From contig JAFYQI010000003.1 in the NCBI GenBank assembly GCA_017547175.1, positions 35,771 through 99,770 on the forward strand: a stretch of DNA of 64,000 nt, written 5' to 3'. Position 1 is the stretch's first letter; each line of letters starts with the position of its first letter. Under the pieces are notes generated by a model. It searched no databases. It had not been told where the DNA came from and worked only from the letters and a program-made list of their open reading frames with translations. This stretch comes from Alistipes sp. Its GTDB lineage: Bacteria > Bacteroidota > Bacteroidia > Bacteroidales > Rikenellaceae. This document shows, piece by piece, positions 51,202 through 59,049 of the stretch. The position numbers and the translations under genes are program-made.

Positions 51202-52413
51202 TTATAACAATGTTTCGATTTTATCGACGATGTGCAAAGCCACCTCGTGCTTCGACATCAAAGGAAGCGACTCTTTGCCGTTGCGATCGATCAGGGTCAC
51301 CTTGTTCGTATCACCACGGAAACCGGCTCCTTCATCGCGCAACGAGTTCAGGACAATGAAGTCAAAATTCTTTTTGGTGAGTTTCTCTTCGGCATGAGCC
51401 TCCTCATCGTTGGTCTCCATGGCGAATCCGATGAGCAGTTTGCCCGCTTTGTTGCGACCCAATGTGGCGGCAATATCCTGCGTACGTTTGAGGGCGATCG
51501 AGAGATCGTCATCCGACTTCTTCAGCTTCTCGCTCGCCACCGTCTGCGGGGTGTAGTCTGCTACGGCAGCGGCCATCACAGCTCCGTCTGCCTCGCTGAA
51601 GGCCTGTGTCGTCGCCTCATACATCTCCGCTGCAGAAAGGACATCTACGCGCTCGACACCCGCCGGAACGGGCAACGCGGTACGGCCACTCACGAGGGTA
51701 ACACGCGCCCCTCGTCGAGCCAACTCCTCGGCTACGGCGTAGCCCATTTTGCCCGACGAATGGTTTGAGAGGAAACGCACGGGGTCGATCGGCTCGATGG
51801 TAGCACCGGCCGTCACCACGAAGTGTTTACCTGTCAGACTCTTTTTTTTTTCGGAAAAGTGCGCCTTCAACTGCGCTACGATCTCTTCGGGCTCAGCCAT
51901 ACGACCCTTGCCCTCCAAACCGCTGGCCAACTCACCCGATCCGGGTTCGATAATCCCGACGCCGTGTTCACGCAGCTCCTTGAGATTGCGCTGCGTAGTG
52001 TAGTGGGCATACATATCGAGATCCATCGCCGGCGCCACCATCACGGGGCAACGCGCCGAAAGATAGGTGGTCAGCAACAGATTATCTGCCACACCGGCAG
52101 TCATTTTGGCCAAAGTATTGGCCGTAGCAGGGGCGATGAGCATCAGATCGGCCCACTCACCCAGCGAGACATGCGAATTCCACTGTCCGTTCTCGGGATC
52201 GAAGAACTCGACCAAGATCGGACGGCGTGACAAGGTGGCCATCGTCAGGGGTGTGATGAATTGCTTGGCGAGCGCGGTCATCACCACCTGGACCTCGGCT
52301 CCTTCACGCTTGAGTAAACGACAGAGCATGGCAGCCTTATAGGCCGCTATGCTCCCCGTAATACCCAACAAGATGTGCCGACCCTCCAAAGGGCGACTTG
52401 CGTTGGTTGCCAT
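51202..52413 (-). CDS. coaBC: Bifunctional phosphopantothenoylcysteine decarboxylase / phosphopantothenate-cysteine ligase
   Basis: CoaBC performs two successive steps of CoA synthesis. The 403-residue protein has the flavoprotein CoaC half (about 1-185: ILLGITGSIAAYKAAMLCRL, NSHVSLGEWADLMLIAPATA, APAMDLDMYAHYTTQRNLKE) and the CoaB half (about 193-400: GKHFVVTAGATIEPIDPVRF, NHSSGKMGYAVAEELARRGA, ALKRTQDIAATLGRNKAGKL). The halves meet at Glu188-Lys-Lys-Lys191, encoded by G, ten A, G; a slip of one base either way ends in a stop within five codons, giving a CoaC-only product. It starts 27 bases after rpoZ. Confidence 0.95.
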   Translation of the reverse strand: MATNASRPLEGRHILLGITGSIAAYKAAMLCRLLKREGAEVQVVMTALAKQFITPLTMATLSRRPILVEFFDPENGQWNSHVSLGEWADLMLIAPATANTLAKMTAGVADNLLLTTYLSARCPVMVAPAMDLDMYAHYTTQRNLKELREHGVGIIEPGSGELASGLEGKGRMAEPEEIVAQLKAHFSEKKKSLTGKHFVVTAGATIEPIDPVRFLSNHSSGKMGYAVAEELARRGARVTLVSGRTALPVPAGVERVDVLSAAEMYEATTQAFSEADGAVMAAAVADYTPQTVASEKLKKSDDDLSIALKRTQDIAATLGRNKAGKLLIGFAMETNDEEAHAEEKLTKKNFDFIVLNSLRDEGAGFRGDTNKVTLIDRNGKESLPLMSKHEVALHIVDKIETLL

Positions 52414-52439
52414 CTTGACGTTTTGTTTTCTTGCAGGCT

Positions 52440-52751
52440 TTACTTGCCCTCTTTGTAGAAGAGCTCGTCGTCGAGGAACTCCTCCGTAGCAATGATCGTC
52501 GGCTTCGGCAGACGCTCGTAGTAGCGCGAGATCTCGATCTGCTCACGATTCTCGAAGGTCTCCTCCATCGTATCGGTAGGCGACGAGAAGTCTGCCAACT
52601 TGCGCGTCAGCTCGCTCTTCAGCTCGCTCGAAATCTGGTTGGCACGACGAGCGATGATGTTGATCGACTCGTAGATGTTACCGGTCTCGTGGTCCAAATC
52701 GACCAGCTTACGCGTCACCGTGTTGTTCGGAATGTTCTTTTTGATCTCCAT
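52440..52751 (-). CDS. rpoZ: RNA polymerase omega subunit, Bacteroidetes type
   Basis: Omega helps assemble and stabilise RNA polymerase by clamping the beta-prime C terminus. The 103-residue protein has NIYESINIIARRANQISSEL then KSELTRKLADFSS (about 25-57), the Bacteroidetes version of the Rpb6/omega core in which ARRANQI corresponds to the ARRARQL of E. coli omega. The acidic C-terminal half (about 60-103, EETFENREQIEISRYYERLP) is lineage-specific. It sits between bamD (60 bases upstream) and coaBC (27 bases downstream), a conserved order. Annotation pipelines sometimes call this family hypothetical. Confidence 0.85.
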   Translation of the reverse strand: MEIKKNIPNNTVTRKLVDLDHETGNIYESINIIARRANQISSELKSELTRKLADFSSPTDTMEETFENREQIEISRYYERLPKPTIIATEEFLDDELFYKEGK

Positions 52752-52811
52752 GGGGTTCTTTATGATGTTTACTTATTTTGTCCTTATTTGTTCGTGTTGA
52801 TGGTCATCAGA

Positions 52812-53639
52812 TTACTCCTGCGACTCACCTTCGCCGTTGCGAGCCAGATATTTACGTGCCTGCTCAGCCCATCGATCCACCTGCTTACGGTGCTTCGACT
52901 CGGGATACTCCTCACAAAACGAGAGGTAGGAGTCGAGCATCGTCAGGTAGCGGTCCGTCTGCTTGGATGCGATCGAATTCTCGGCTAAGCGGTAGTTCGA
53001 ATCGACAATCAGGAACATGATCTCCTCTCGATGCGAGCTCTCGGGATAGGTACGCAGCGCATTCTTCAGTGCCACGATGGCCGACTTATAACGCCCGATC
53101 TTATAATAGGTATAGGCGTTGAGATAGGTCTTATCGTGCAGACGCTGCACCAACTCTTCATGGATTTTCTGGAACTCATCCACCTTGTCGCTCTCGGGAT
53201 AGCGCGCAATAAACTCGTTGATCGCAATGATCGCCTTACTCGTGGTCGTCTGGTCACGCGTGGGGCCTGCCGACATATGGTAGAAACAATCGGTATACAT
53301 ACCCTCTGCATCCTCGATAAAGACACTGCGACCGAAACGACGGCGGAAGTCATCGAGCAACTGCGAAGCCAGATCGTAATCAAAGGTATTATATTTGCAA
53401 CGAGCGTTATAGAAGGCAATCGAGTCCTCGCGCGTAGTACCCAGATAGACCGGAGCTACACTTTCAAAGAGGGTCGATGCGCGGAGCCACTTCTCATTGC
53501 CGTAGTATTCGAGGGCCTTGGCGTAGATATCATCTGGTTTACCCTCTTTGATCAAGGCATTGATACCACTACACCGGCACAACGAAAGCAACACCACAAT
53601 GGCTGCCAAAATTTGTAAAAAAGTCTGCTTCATCTGCAT
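52812..53639 (-). CDS. bamD: Outer-membrane assembly lipoprotein BamD
   Basis: BamD is the essential TPR lipoprotein partner of BamA in outer-membrane protein insertion. The start at 53639 (MQMKQTFLQILAAIVVLLSL) gives a lipoprotein signal with Cys near residue 22 in SLCRCSG; 53633 is equally possible. Five TPRs follow: AKALEYYGNEKWLRASTLFE, ARCKYNTFDYDLASQLLDDF, AIIAINEFIARYPESDKVDE, KIGRYKSAIVALKNALRTYP and LTMLDSYLSFCEEYPESKHR. About 275 residues is normal for Bacteroidetes. It is probably co-transcribed with rpoZ, coaBC and recN, and is divergent from greA. Confidence 0.93.
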   Translation of the reverse strand: MQMKQTFLQILAAIVVLLSLCRCSGINALIKEGKPDDIYAKALEYYGNEKWLRASTLFESVAPVYLGTTREDSIAFYNARCKYNTFDYDLASQLLDDFRRRFGRSVFIEDAEGMYTDCFYHMSAGPTRDQTTTSKAIIAINEFIARYPESDKVDEFQKIHEELVQRLHDKTYLNAYTYYKIGRYKSAIVALKNALRTYPESSHREEIMFLIVDSNYRLAENSIASKQTDRYLTMLDSYLSFCEEYPESKHRKQVDRWAEQARKYLARNGEGESQE

Positions 53640-53723
53640 GTTTGATTCTTTAAGCACGCTTTATCGCGCAAAGTTACGCAAAAAGTAACGAAAAGCAAAA
53701 TAAAAATCGTATGTGGAAAAAGT

Positions 53724-53755
53724 TTTGTAAATCAAAAAAATGTTTCGTACCTTTG
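53724..53755 (+). promoter_or_regulatory. Promoter of greA
   Basis: TTTG (53724-53727) and TACCTTTG (53748-53755) have 20 bases between them. Transcription would start near 53762 and leave a leader of about 80 bases. Confidence 0.82.
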
Positions 53756-53773
53756 TGGAGCAATACAAAGGGT

Positions 53774-53810
53774 TCTGACCTGTCACAGGGTCAGGATTCT
53801 TCTTTTTGTT
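53774..53810 (+). promoter_or_regulatory. Terminator-like hairpin in the greA leader
   Basis: Stem CTGACC (53775-53780) with GGGTCAG (53788-53794), then a U-rich stretch ATTCTTCTTTTTG. It lies between the promoter and the ATG of greA, so it could halt transcription early. In E. coli the greA leader also ends early and yields GraL RNA; this is a parallel, not proof. Confidence 0.55.
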
Positions 53811-53841
53811 GTGTATTGAGAAACTAAAAACAACTAAAAAT

Positions 53842-54318
53842 ATGGCAAAAGAGATTATCTACCTGACCGCCGAGGGCTACAAGAAACTCAAGGAGGAGTT
53901 GGATCACCTGCGTTCGGTCGAGCGCCCCGCCGCTTCGGCCGCCATCGCCGAGGCCCGCGACAAGGGCGACCTGTCGGAGAACGCCGAGTACGATGCAGCC
54001 CGTGAGGCTCAGGGACTGCTCGAGATGCGTATCGCCAAATTGGAGGACACGCTGGCCAATGCCCGCGTGATCGACGAGACGAAGATCGACAAATCGAAAG
54101 TACAGATCTTGAGCAAGGTAACCCTGTTGAACAAGAACAACAACAAGCAGGTAACCTACACCATCGTAGCCGAGCATGAGGCCAACCTGCGCGAAGGCAA
54201 GCTCGCCATTGGCACCCCGATTGCCAAAGCGTTGCTGGGCCACAAGAAGGGCGACACGGTCGAGGTAACCGTACCTGCCGGTGTGATCACGTTCGAGATT
54301 GTCGATATCTCGATTTAA
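53842..54318 (+). CDS. greA: Transcription elongation factor GreA
   Basis: GreA stimulates RNA polymerase to cleave backtracked transcripts. The start at 53842 (MAKEIIYLTAEGYKKLKEEL) avoids an upstream in-frame stretch that would cover the leader hairpin. The N-terminal coiled coil contains RDKGDLSENAEYDAAREAQG, whose Asp and Glu residues (near 41-44) act at the polymerase active centre. The C-terminal FKBP-like domain follows (about 80-157, LGHKKGDTVEVTVPAGVITF). At 158 residues it is standard length. It stands alone between a good promoter and a strong terminator. Confidence 0.97.
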   Translation: MAKEIIYLTAEGYKKLKEELDHLRSVERPAASAAIAEARDKGDLSENAEYDAAREAQGLLEMRIAKLEDTLANARVIDETKIDKSKVQILSKVTLLNKNNNKQVTYTIVAEHEANLREGKLAIGTPIAKALLGHKKGDTVEVTVPAGVITFEIVDISI

Positions 54319-54335
54319 TTCAACCCGGATATGTT

Positions 54336-54376
54336 AATCGAGCCAAATGGAGATTCCATTTGGCTCGATTTCTATT
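54336..54376 (+). terminator. Terminator after greA
   Basis: Fifteen-base-pair perfect stem AATCGAGCCAAATGG / CCATTTGGCTCGATT with a 5-base loop, then TTCTATTT. Confidence 0.9.
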
Positions 54377-54405
54377 TATCCCCCACCCTATGATCATGCT
54401 TTATT

Positions 54406-54436
54406 TTTGCTTTTCTCGTTTTTTGTATTATCTTTG
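54406..54436 (+). promoter_or_regulatory. Promoter of rho
   Basis: TTTG (54406-54409) and TATCTTTG (54429-54436) have 19 bases between them. About 65 leader bases follow, with a small hairpin GCAGGG / CCCTGC at about 54454-54470. Confidence 0.82.
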
Positions 54437-54502
54437 CATCTGAATCTCCACGCAGGGTAATCGCCCTGCTTCACAATCCCGAATAAATTATCCTAATTCG
54501 AC

Positions 54503-56185
54503 ATGCAAGATTTAGAAGCACTCGAGGCGAAAAGTCTGCCCGAGTTGAAACAGATCGCCAAGGCCCTCGGCATTGATGCCCGTCTGCGCCGCAGCGAGTT
54601 GATCCGTCAAATAGCCGGTGGTGCCGCATCAGCCTCGACCGAAACGGTTGAAATGGAAGCGAAAGCTGCACCTGCACCCGACACCACCCCTCAACCGACT
54701 CCCTCGGATATTGAGCCAAAACGACGCGGCCGTCGTCCTCGCCTGCAAAAAGTAGAGGAACCGGCATCTGCCGAACCGTCGGATGTATCGTCCACTCAGG
54801 CCGATTCGCAAGACGAAGCCCCGGCCAACACACAGCAAGTTGCAGCTCACACCGAACATCCCCAGCACGAAACGCAGCCAAAGCGTCGCGGTCGTCGCCC
54901 CAAGCATACGAATACCGCCCCTACTACCGAGTCAAAGACGGCCGTCGCCCCTTCCAATCAAGAGCCGACCGACACACCTGCGCCTCGTCCGTTGCACCAG
55001 CACGACGAGCGCACACGCCCCATTCACCGCTCCGTGCTTGATGAGGAGGTTATTACGAAGGATGATTTTGTCGGCGAGATCGAGGGCGAGGGTGTTCTCG
55101 AAATCATGCAGGACGGCTATGGTTTCCTCCGTTCAGCCGACTACAACTACCTCAACTCACCCGACGATGTCTATGTTTCACCCTCGCAGATCAAACTGTT
55201 CGGCCTGAAACCGGGTGACACGGTAAGCGGCTCGATCCGTCCGCCGAAGGAGGGCGAGAAGTACTTCCCGTTGGTACGTGTGGATGAGATTAACGGACTA
55301 AAGCCCGAACTAGTGCGTGACCGCGTACAGTTCGAGTACCTGACTCCGCTCTTCCCGAGCGAGAAGTTCTGCCTCACGGGCAACGGCCACAACACCCTGT
55401 CGAATCGTGTCGTAGATCTCTTTTCACCCATCGGTAAGGGTCAGCGCGCACTGATCGTCGCCCAGCCCAAAACGGGTAAGACGATGCTCTTGCAATCAAT
55501 CGCCAACGCCATTGCCGACAACCATCCCGAGGTCTATATGATCGTACTGCTGATCGACGAGCGCCCCGAGGAGGTTACCGAGATGGCACGCAACGTCAAA
55601 GCCGAAGTGGTTGCATCGACCTTCGACGAGCAGGCATCGCGCCACGTAAAGGTGGCCGAGATGGTCCTCGAGAAGGCCAAGCGTATGGTGGAGTGTGGCC
55701 ACGATGTGGTCATCTTCCTCGACTCGATCACCCGCCTGGCTCGCGCCTATAACTCCGTGCAGCCCGCCTCGGGTAAGGTGCTTTCGGGTGGTGTGGATGC
55801 CAACGCACTCCACAAGCCGAAGCGTTTCTTTGGTGCAGCTCGCAATACCGAGGAGCGAGGCTCACTCACGATCATTGCCACGGCTCTAATCGATACCGGT
55901 TCGAAGATGGACGAGGTGATTTTCGAGGAGTTCAAGGGTACCGGCAACATGGAGCTTCAGCTCGATCGTCGCCTGGCCAACAAGCGCATCTACCCGGCCG
56001 TGGATCCGATCGCATCGAGCACGCGTCGCGAGGATCTGTTGCTGCCACGCGAGGTGATGAACCGTACCTGGGTGCTGCGTAAATACCTCTCGGATATGAC
56101 CCCCGTAGAGGCGATGGAGTTCCTCCAAAAGCAGATGAGCCTTTCGGAGAGCAACGAAGAGTTCCTGGTAACTATGAATCAATAA
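54503..56185 (+). CDS. rho: Transcription termination factor Rho with long basic insert
   Basis: Rho is the hexameric RNA helicase that ends transcription. The 560-residue protein has the Rho N domain (about 1-35, [20 protein letters not shown]), a disordered insert of about 130 residues (36-180) with two AT-hook-like motifs ([10 protein letters not shown] and [10 protein letters not shown]), the RNA-binding cold-shock domain (about 190-260, [20 protein letters not shown]) and the ATPase with Walker [19 protein letters not shown], Walker [18 protein letters not shown] and arginine finger region [20 protein letters not shown]. Such inserts are known in Bacteroidetes and Actinobacteria and may promote condensation or RNA binding. 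It is single-gene or co-transcribed with the nuclease gene 20 bases on. Confidence 0.96.
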   Translation: MQDLEALEAKSLPELKQIAKALGIDARLRRSELIRQIAGGAASASTETVEMEAKAAPAPDTTPQPTPSDIEPKRRGRRPRLQKVEEPASAEPSDVSSTQADSQDEAPANTQQVAAHTEHPQHETQPKRRGRRPKHTNTAPTTESKTAVAPSNQEPTDTPAPRPLHQHDERTRPIHRSVLDEEVITKDDFVGEIEGEGVLEIMQDGYGFLRSADYNYLNSPDDVYVSPSQIKLFGLKPGDTVSGSIRPPKEGEKYFPLVRVDEINGLKPELVRDRVQFEYLTPLFPSEKFCLTGNGHNTLSNRVVDLFSPIGKGQRALIVAQPKTGKTMLLQSIANAIADNHPEVYMIVLLIDERPEEVTEMARNVKAEVVASTFDEQASRHVKVAEMVLEKAKRMVECGHDVVIFLDSITRLARAYNSVQPASGKVLSGGVDANALHKPKRFFGAARNTEERGSLTIIATALIDTGSKMDEVIFEEFKGTGNMELQLDRRLANKRIYPAVDPIASSTRREDLLLPREVMNRTWVLRKYLSDMTPVEAMEFLQKQMSLSESNEEFLVTMNQ

Positions 56186-56205
56186 ACCTATAAAAACAAC
56201 CTAAT

Positions 56206-56976
56206 ATGAAGAGATTACTATTGTTTATTTTTGGCGTAACACTTTCGCTCAACGCCTTTGCCTGGGGACAAAAGGGACATGACATTGTCGCCTACATCGC
56301 CGAGTGTCACCTCACACCTGCAGCTGCAGAGAAGGTGGGTGCAGTCCTGGGCGGTCGTTCGCTGGTTTATTATGCCAATTGGATGGATAACGCCAGCAAC
56401 ACCCCCGAGTATGCTTACTCGAAGACCTGGCACTACATGAACATTGATGAGGGTGAGACCCTGGAGACTCAGCCCCGCCACCCGAAAGGTGACCTGCTGA
56501 CCGCCATTGAGTCGATCACCAAAGATATCGAGAAGGGTCGCTGGAGCGAGAAGGAGCACCTCGACGGTCTGCGCATGCTGATCCACCTGGTGGGCGATCT
56601 GCACTGCCCGATGCACGCCGGTCGTTCGACCGATCGCGGCGGAAACGGTGTCCCCGTTCTGTTTTTCAACCGTGAGACCAATCTCCACTCGATTTGGGAC
56701 TCGGCCCTCCTCGAATCGGCACATAGCTGGAGCTACACGGAGTGGCAGTGGAATCTCGACCGCGTCGCAGAGGAGTTCGCCACCCAGGTACAGCAAGGCA
56801 CTCCCGAGGAGTGGTTCGAGCAGACGGTACGCATCGCCAAGCGTATCTACGAAGTAACCCCCGAGGGCACCAAAGTATCGTATGATTATGTAAACGCCAT
56901 GGCTCCGGTCATCGAGCAGCAACTCCTCTTCGGCGGTTTGCGTCTGGCCGGTCTACTGAACGAACTGTACAAATAA
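56206..56976 (+). CDS. Secreted S1/P1-family zinc nuclease
   Basis: The 256-residue protein has a signal peptide cut before Trp in NAFAWGQKGHDIVAYIA, so that Trp becomes the N terminus that binds zinc in this family. Metal ligands are recognisable: His in QKGHDIV, Asp-His in WMDNASN and WHYMNID, His and Asp in LIHLVGDLHCPMHAGRSTDR and His-Asp in NLHSIWDSALLES. P1-type enzymes cut single-stranded DNA and RNA and remove 3'-phosphates. The enzyme is periplasmic or secreted and may recover nucleotides or phosphate. It starts 20 bases after rho and is followed by a terminator. Length is typical. Confidence 0.92.
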   Translation: MKRLLLFIFGVTLSLNAFAWGQKGHDIVAYIAECHLTPAAAEKVGAVLGGRSLVYYANWMDNASNTPEYAYSKTWHYMNIDEGETLETQPRHPKGDLLTAIESITKDIEKGRWSEKEHLDGLRMLIHLVGDLHCPMHAGRSTDRGGNGVPVLFFNRETNLHSIWDSALLESAHSWSYTEWQWNLDRVAEEFATQVQQGTPEEWFEQTVRIAKRIYEVTPEGTKVSYDYVNAMAPVIEQQLLFGGLRLAGLLNELYK

Positions 56977-57014
56977 TCTGATCACGACCGTTATCGGTCG
57001 CTCATACACGCACA

Positions 57015-57059
57015 AGGCGGGCATCCAACGTAATTTGTTGTGATGCCCGCCTCGTTTTA
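57015..57059 (+). terminator. Terminator after the S1/P1 nuclease gene
   Basis: Eleven-base-pair stem AGGCGGGCATC / GATGCCCGCCT with a 16-base loop, then CGTTTTAT. Confidence 0.85.
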
Positions 57060-57169
57060 TACCGCAAAATCAGTCTTTGTTTTTGAGCAAAACGCCAAAA
57101 AGCATCCTCTTTAATGCATGCTTTTATCGTTTTTTTTGTATATTTGCCTACCATCATTAAACAAGACGT

Positions 57170-57883
57170 ATGATTTTGTTATCAGCCCTGCAGCCTTTCA
57201 CGGCAGTAGTGGCAGATGTACCACAACCGCAAGGGCCGCTCACGCAAAGCCTTGTAGGGCTATTGGCAGCAACCGCTCCAGCCGAAACGGGGATCGTTAT
57301 CCGGATTTCCGTTTTAGGAGTTATTTGCATTGTCCTATTCGGCATCGGTTATCTGCTCGGAGTCCGAACCAAAAACAAACAAGCACACGACACGGTTCAT
57401 GCCGACGGCTTAAAAAGCGATAACGAGCAAGTTACAACCTCCGACTCAACTGGTTCGTTTGTTGGGCACACCACGGATATACACAAAGGCTCCAAAGAGC
57501 AACCTTCATTGAGCGAGGCAACTACGGCTCCGGCACACACACCGACCTCCGACGAGTTGTTTATCGCCCGCGCCTACAAAATCGTTGAACAGCATATCGA
57601 CGATTCAGCGTTTTCGATCGAGGCCTTTGCTGCCGAGATGCACCTGTCCCATTCGATCTTAGCGGCAAGGCTTCAACGGATCACCGGCTTAAGCCCGATT
57701 AAGATGATCCGAGAGGTACGCATGCAACGCGCTGCCGAATTGATCGCATCCAAAAAGCACGATATCACAACCATCAGTTGCATGGTGGGGTTTTCCGATC
57801 CCAAGTACTTTACACGCGTCTTCAAAAGCCACTTCGGAGTCCCCCCGTCGCAATATGCTGAAGAACGCACGATTGTAGAATAG
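57170..57883 (+). CDS. Membrane-anchored AraC-family regulator
   Basis: The 237-residue protein has one membrane helix (about 44-64, VIRISVLGVICIVLFGIGYL), a low-complexity cytoplasmic linker (65-125) and a C-terminal AraC-type DNA-binding domain (about 130-232): IVEQHIDDSAFSIEAFAAEM, LSHSILAARLQRITGLSPIK, and the second helix-turn-helix ITTISCMVGFSDPKYFTRVF. It looks like the end of a hybrid two-component regulator without the sensor, kinase or receiver. The first 40 residues are hydrophobic or neutral and lie outside the membrane. A -7 box TATATTTG is at 57139-57146. It stands alone; target genes are unknown. Confidence 0.85.
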   Translation: MILLSALQPFTAVVADVPQPQGPLTQSLVGLLAATAPAETGIVIRISVLGVICIVLFGIGYLLGVRTKNKQAHDTVHADGLKSDNEQVTTSDSTGSFVGHTTDIHKGSKEQPSLSEATTAPAHTPTSDELFIARAYKIVEQHIDDSAFSIEAFAAEMHLSHSILAARLQRITGLSPIKMIREVRMQRAAELIASKKHDITTISCMVGFSDPKYFTRVFKSHFGVPPSQYAEERTIVE

Positions 57884-57998
57884 CGAATTTGCGCACGATC
57901 GCACAGAATCAAGAATACGTCCATCATCGCAACAAAAGGGTGCACATAGCACATACGGGCACCTCGCAACCGCCCATGATATCATGCGTCCTCATAAA

Positions 57999-58027
57999 AA
58001 AAATGGAGCTTATAGAGCTCCATTTTC
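57999..58027. terminator. Bidirectional terminator between AraC regulator and GT90-like gene
   Basis: Stem AAAATGGAGCT / AGCTCCATTTT with a 5-base loop between convergent genes, with A run on one side and T run on the other. Confidence 0.8.
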
Positions 58028-58030
58028 GTT

Positions 58031-59017
58031 TCATCGTTGTCCGGTTCGCTCGAAGTAGCGCGCCAGAACGAGTAGCGAGATCAGTTTTTCGCGTCGCCGA
58101 TCGAAGAATTGTGTCTGCCATTCGTGGGCGTGGCGGATGATTGCCTCAGCCTCGTCGGGGTGATCAATATAGTATTGAATGCGCTCCTCGAGGTCCGAGT
58201 AGTCGGCTTTGATGGCTACGTAGTGGTAGTTCGGAATCAATCGACCCTCCATATACCACGTTTCATAGACCGGTTTGGGCATCACGGCCAAGGAGTTCGA
58301 CGACATGACCCATTTCAAATTGGTCGCCACATCAACGCCCTCCAAACACATGATGAATTTACAATTCAGATGGTCATACTCCGAAATATGGCCCTGAATC
58401 CACTCCTCTTTCACCACGGCAGCCCGGTTGCTCACGCCAATATCACACAACGGATGGCCGAAATAACGCTCCACGAAGCGCAGACGCACCTCATAGTTCT
58501 TATACGGATAGTTGATGTTGGCCCTGAAGATTACGCGATTCTCCTTAGCGCGGAAAGGAATTTCATCCTTGATAAACATAAAGTGACGACGCTTATCGAG
58601 ATTCAGGAGCACGGCATTGGCTCGCTCCCCTTCGGCCGGTCGGCTTTTGAGAATCGAGGGCAGAGCAGGCACCTCGGTCATATCACCGGGCTCGATATTC
58701 CAAAGCAATTGATCCTTGAAATAGCGCGTATATTCGTACGAGTCGAAGAAATAGGCCGACTGAATCGATCCGACGCGATGCGTAGCAAGCGGCTTGAGCC
58801 CCGCAGGCGGAGCGGGGAGTTGGCCGAGTTGGCAATAGTAATCGACTCGATCACGGATATAGTCCCAATCGGGACGTGACTGCGCCTCTTTGAGCAAGCG
58901 ATTCAGTCGCCGCTGCGTCATCCACTTCGGGGTATAGTAACGACCGAACCCCTGCAAAAAATAGAGGGGTTTCGGGCTTTTGTGGTGAAAAATTCGATTC
59001 CAAAAGTTCGGTTTCAT
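58031..59017 (-). CDS. GT90/CAP10-like glycosyltransferase
   Basis: The start at 59017 (MKPNFWNRIFHHKSPKPLYF) is preferred over an ATG 15 bases upstream. The 328-residue protein carries the CAP10/GT90 core: FRAKENRVIFRANINYPYKN, CDIGVSNRAAVVKEEWIQGH, CKFIMCLEGVDVATNLKWVM and SNSLAVMPKPVYETWYMEGR, the last two forming the nucleotide-sugar site as in lipopolysaccharide core transferases and capsule-associated CAP10. No signal peptide or membrane helix is seen, so it is probably cytoplasmic or peripheral. Donor and acceptor are unknown; a role in lipopolysaccharide is likely. The gene is single between a terminator and the GH43 stop. Confidence 0.85.
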   Translation of the reverse strand: MKPNFWNRIFHHKSPKPLYFLQGFGRYYTPKWMTQRRLNRLLKEAQSRPDWDYIRDRVDYYCQLGQLPAPPAGLKPLATHRVGSIQSAYFFDSYEYTRYFKDQLLWNIEPGDMTEVPALPSILKSRPAEGERANAVLLNLDKRRHFMFIKDEIPFRAKENRVIFRANINYPYKNYEVRLRFVERYFGHPLCDIGVSNRAAVVKEEWIQGHISEYDHLNCKFIMCLEGVDVATNLKWVMSSNSLAVMPKPVYETWYMEGRLIPNYHYVAIKADYSDLEERIQYYIDHPDEAEAIIRHAHEWQTQFFDRRREKLISLLVLARYFERTGQR

Positions 59018-59049
59018 AGCTCCAAGATACACATTATTTTTGCACGCAC

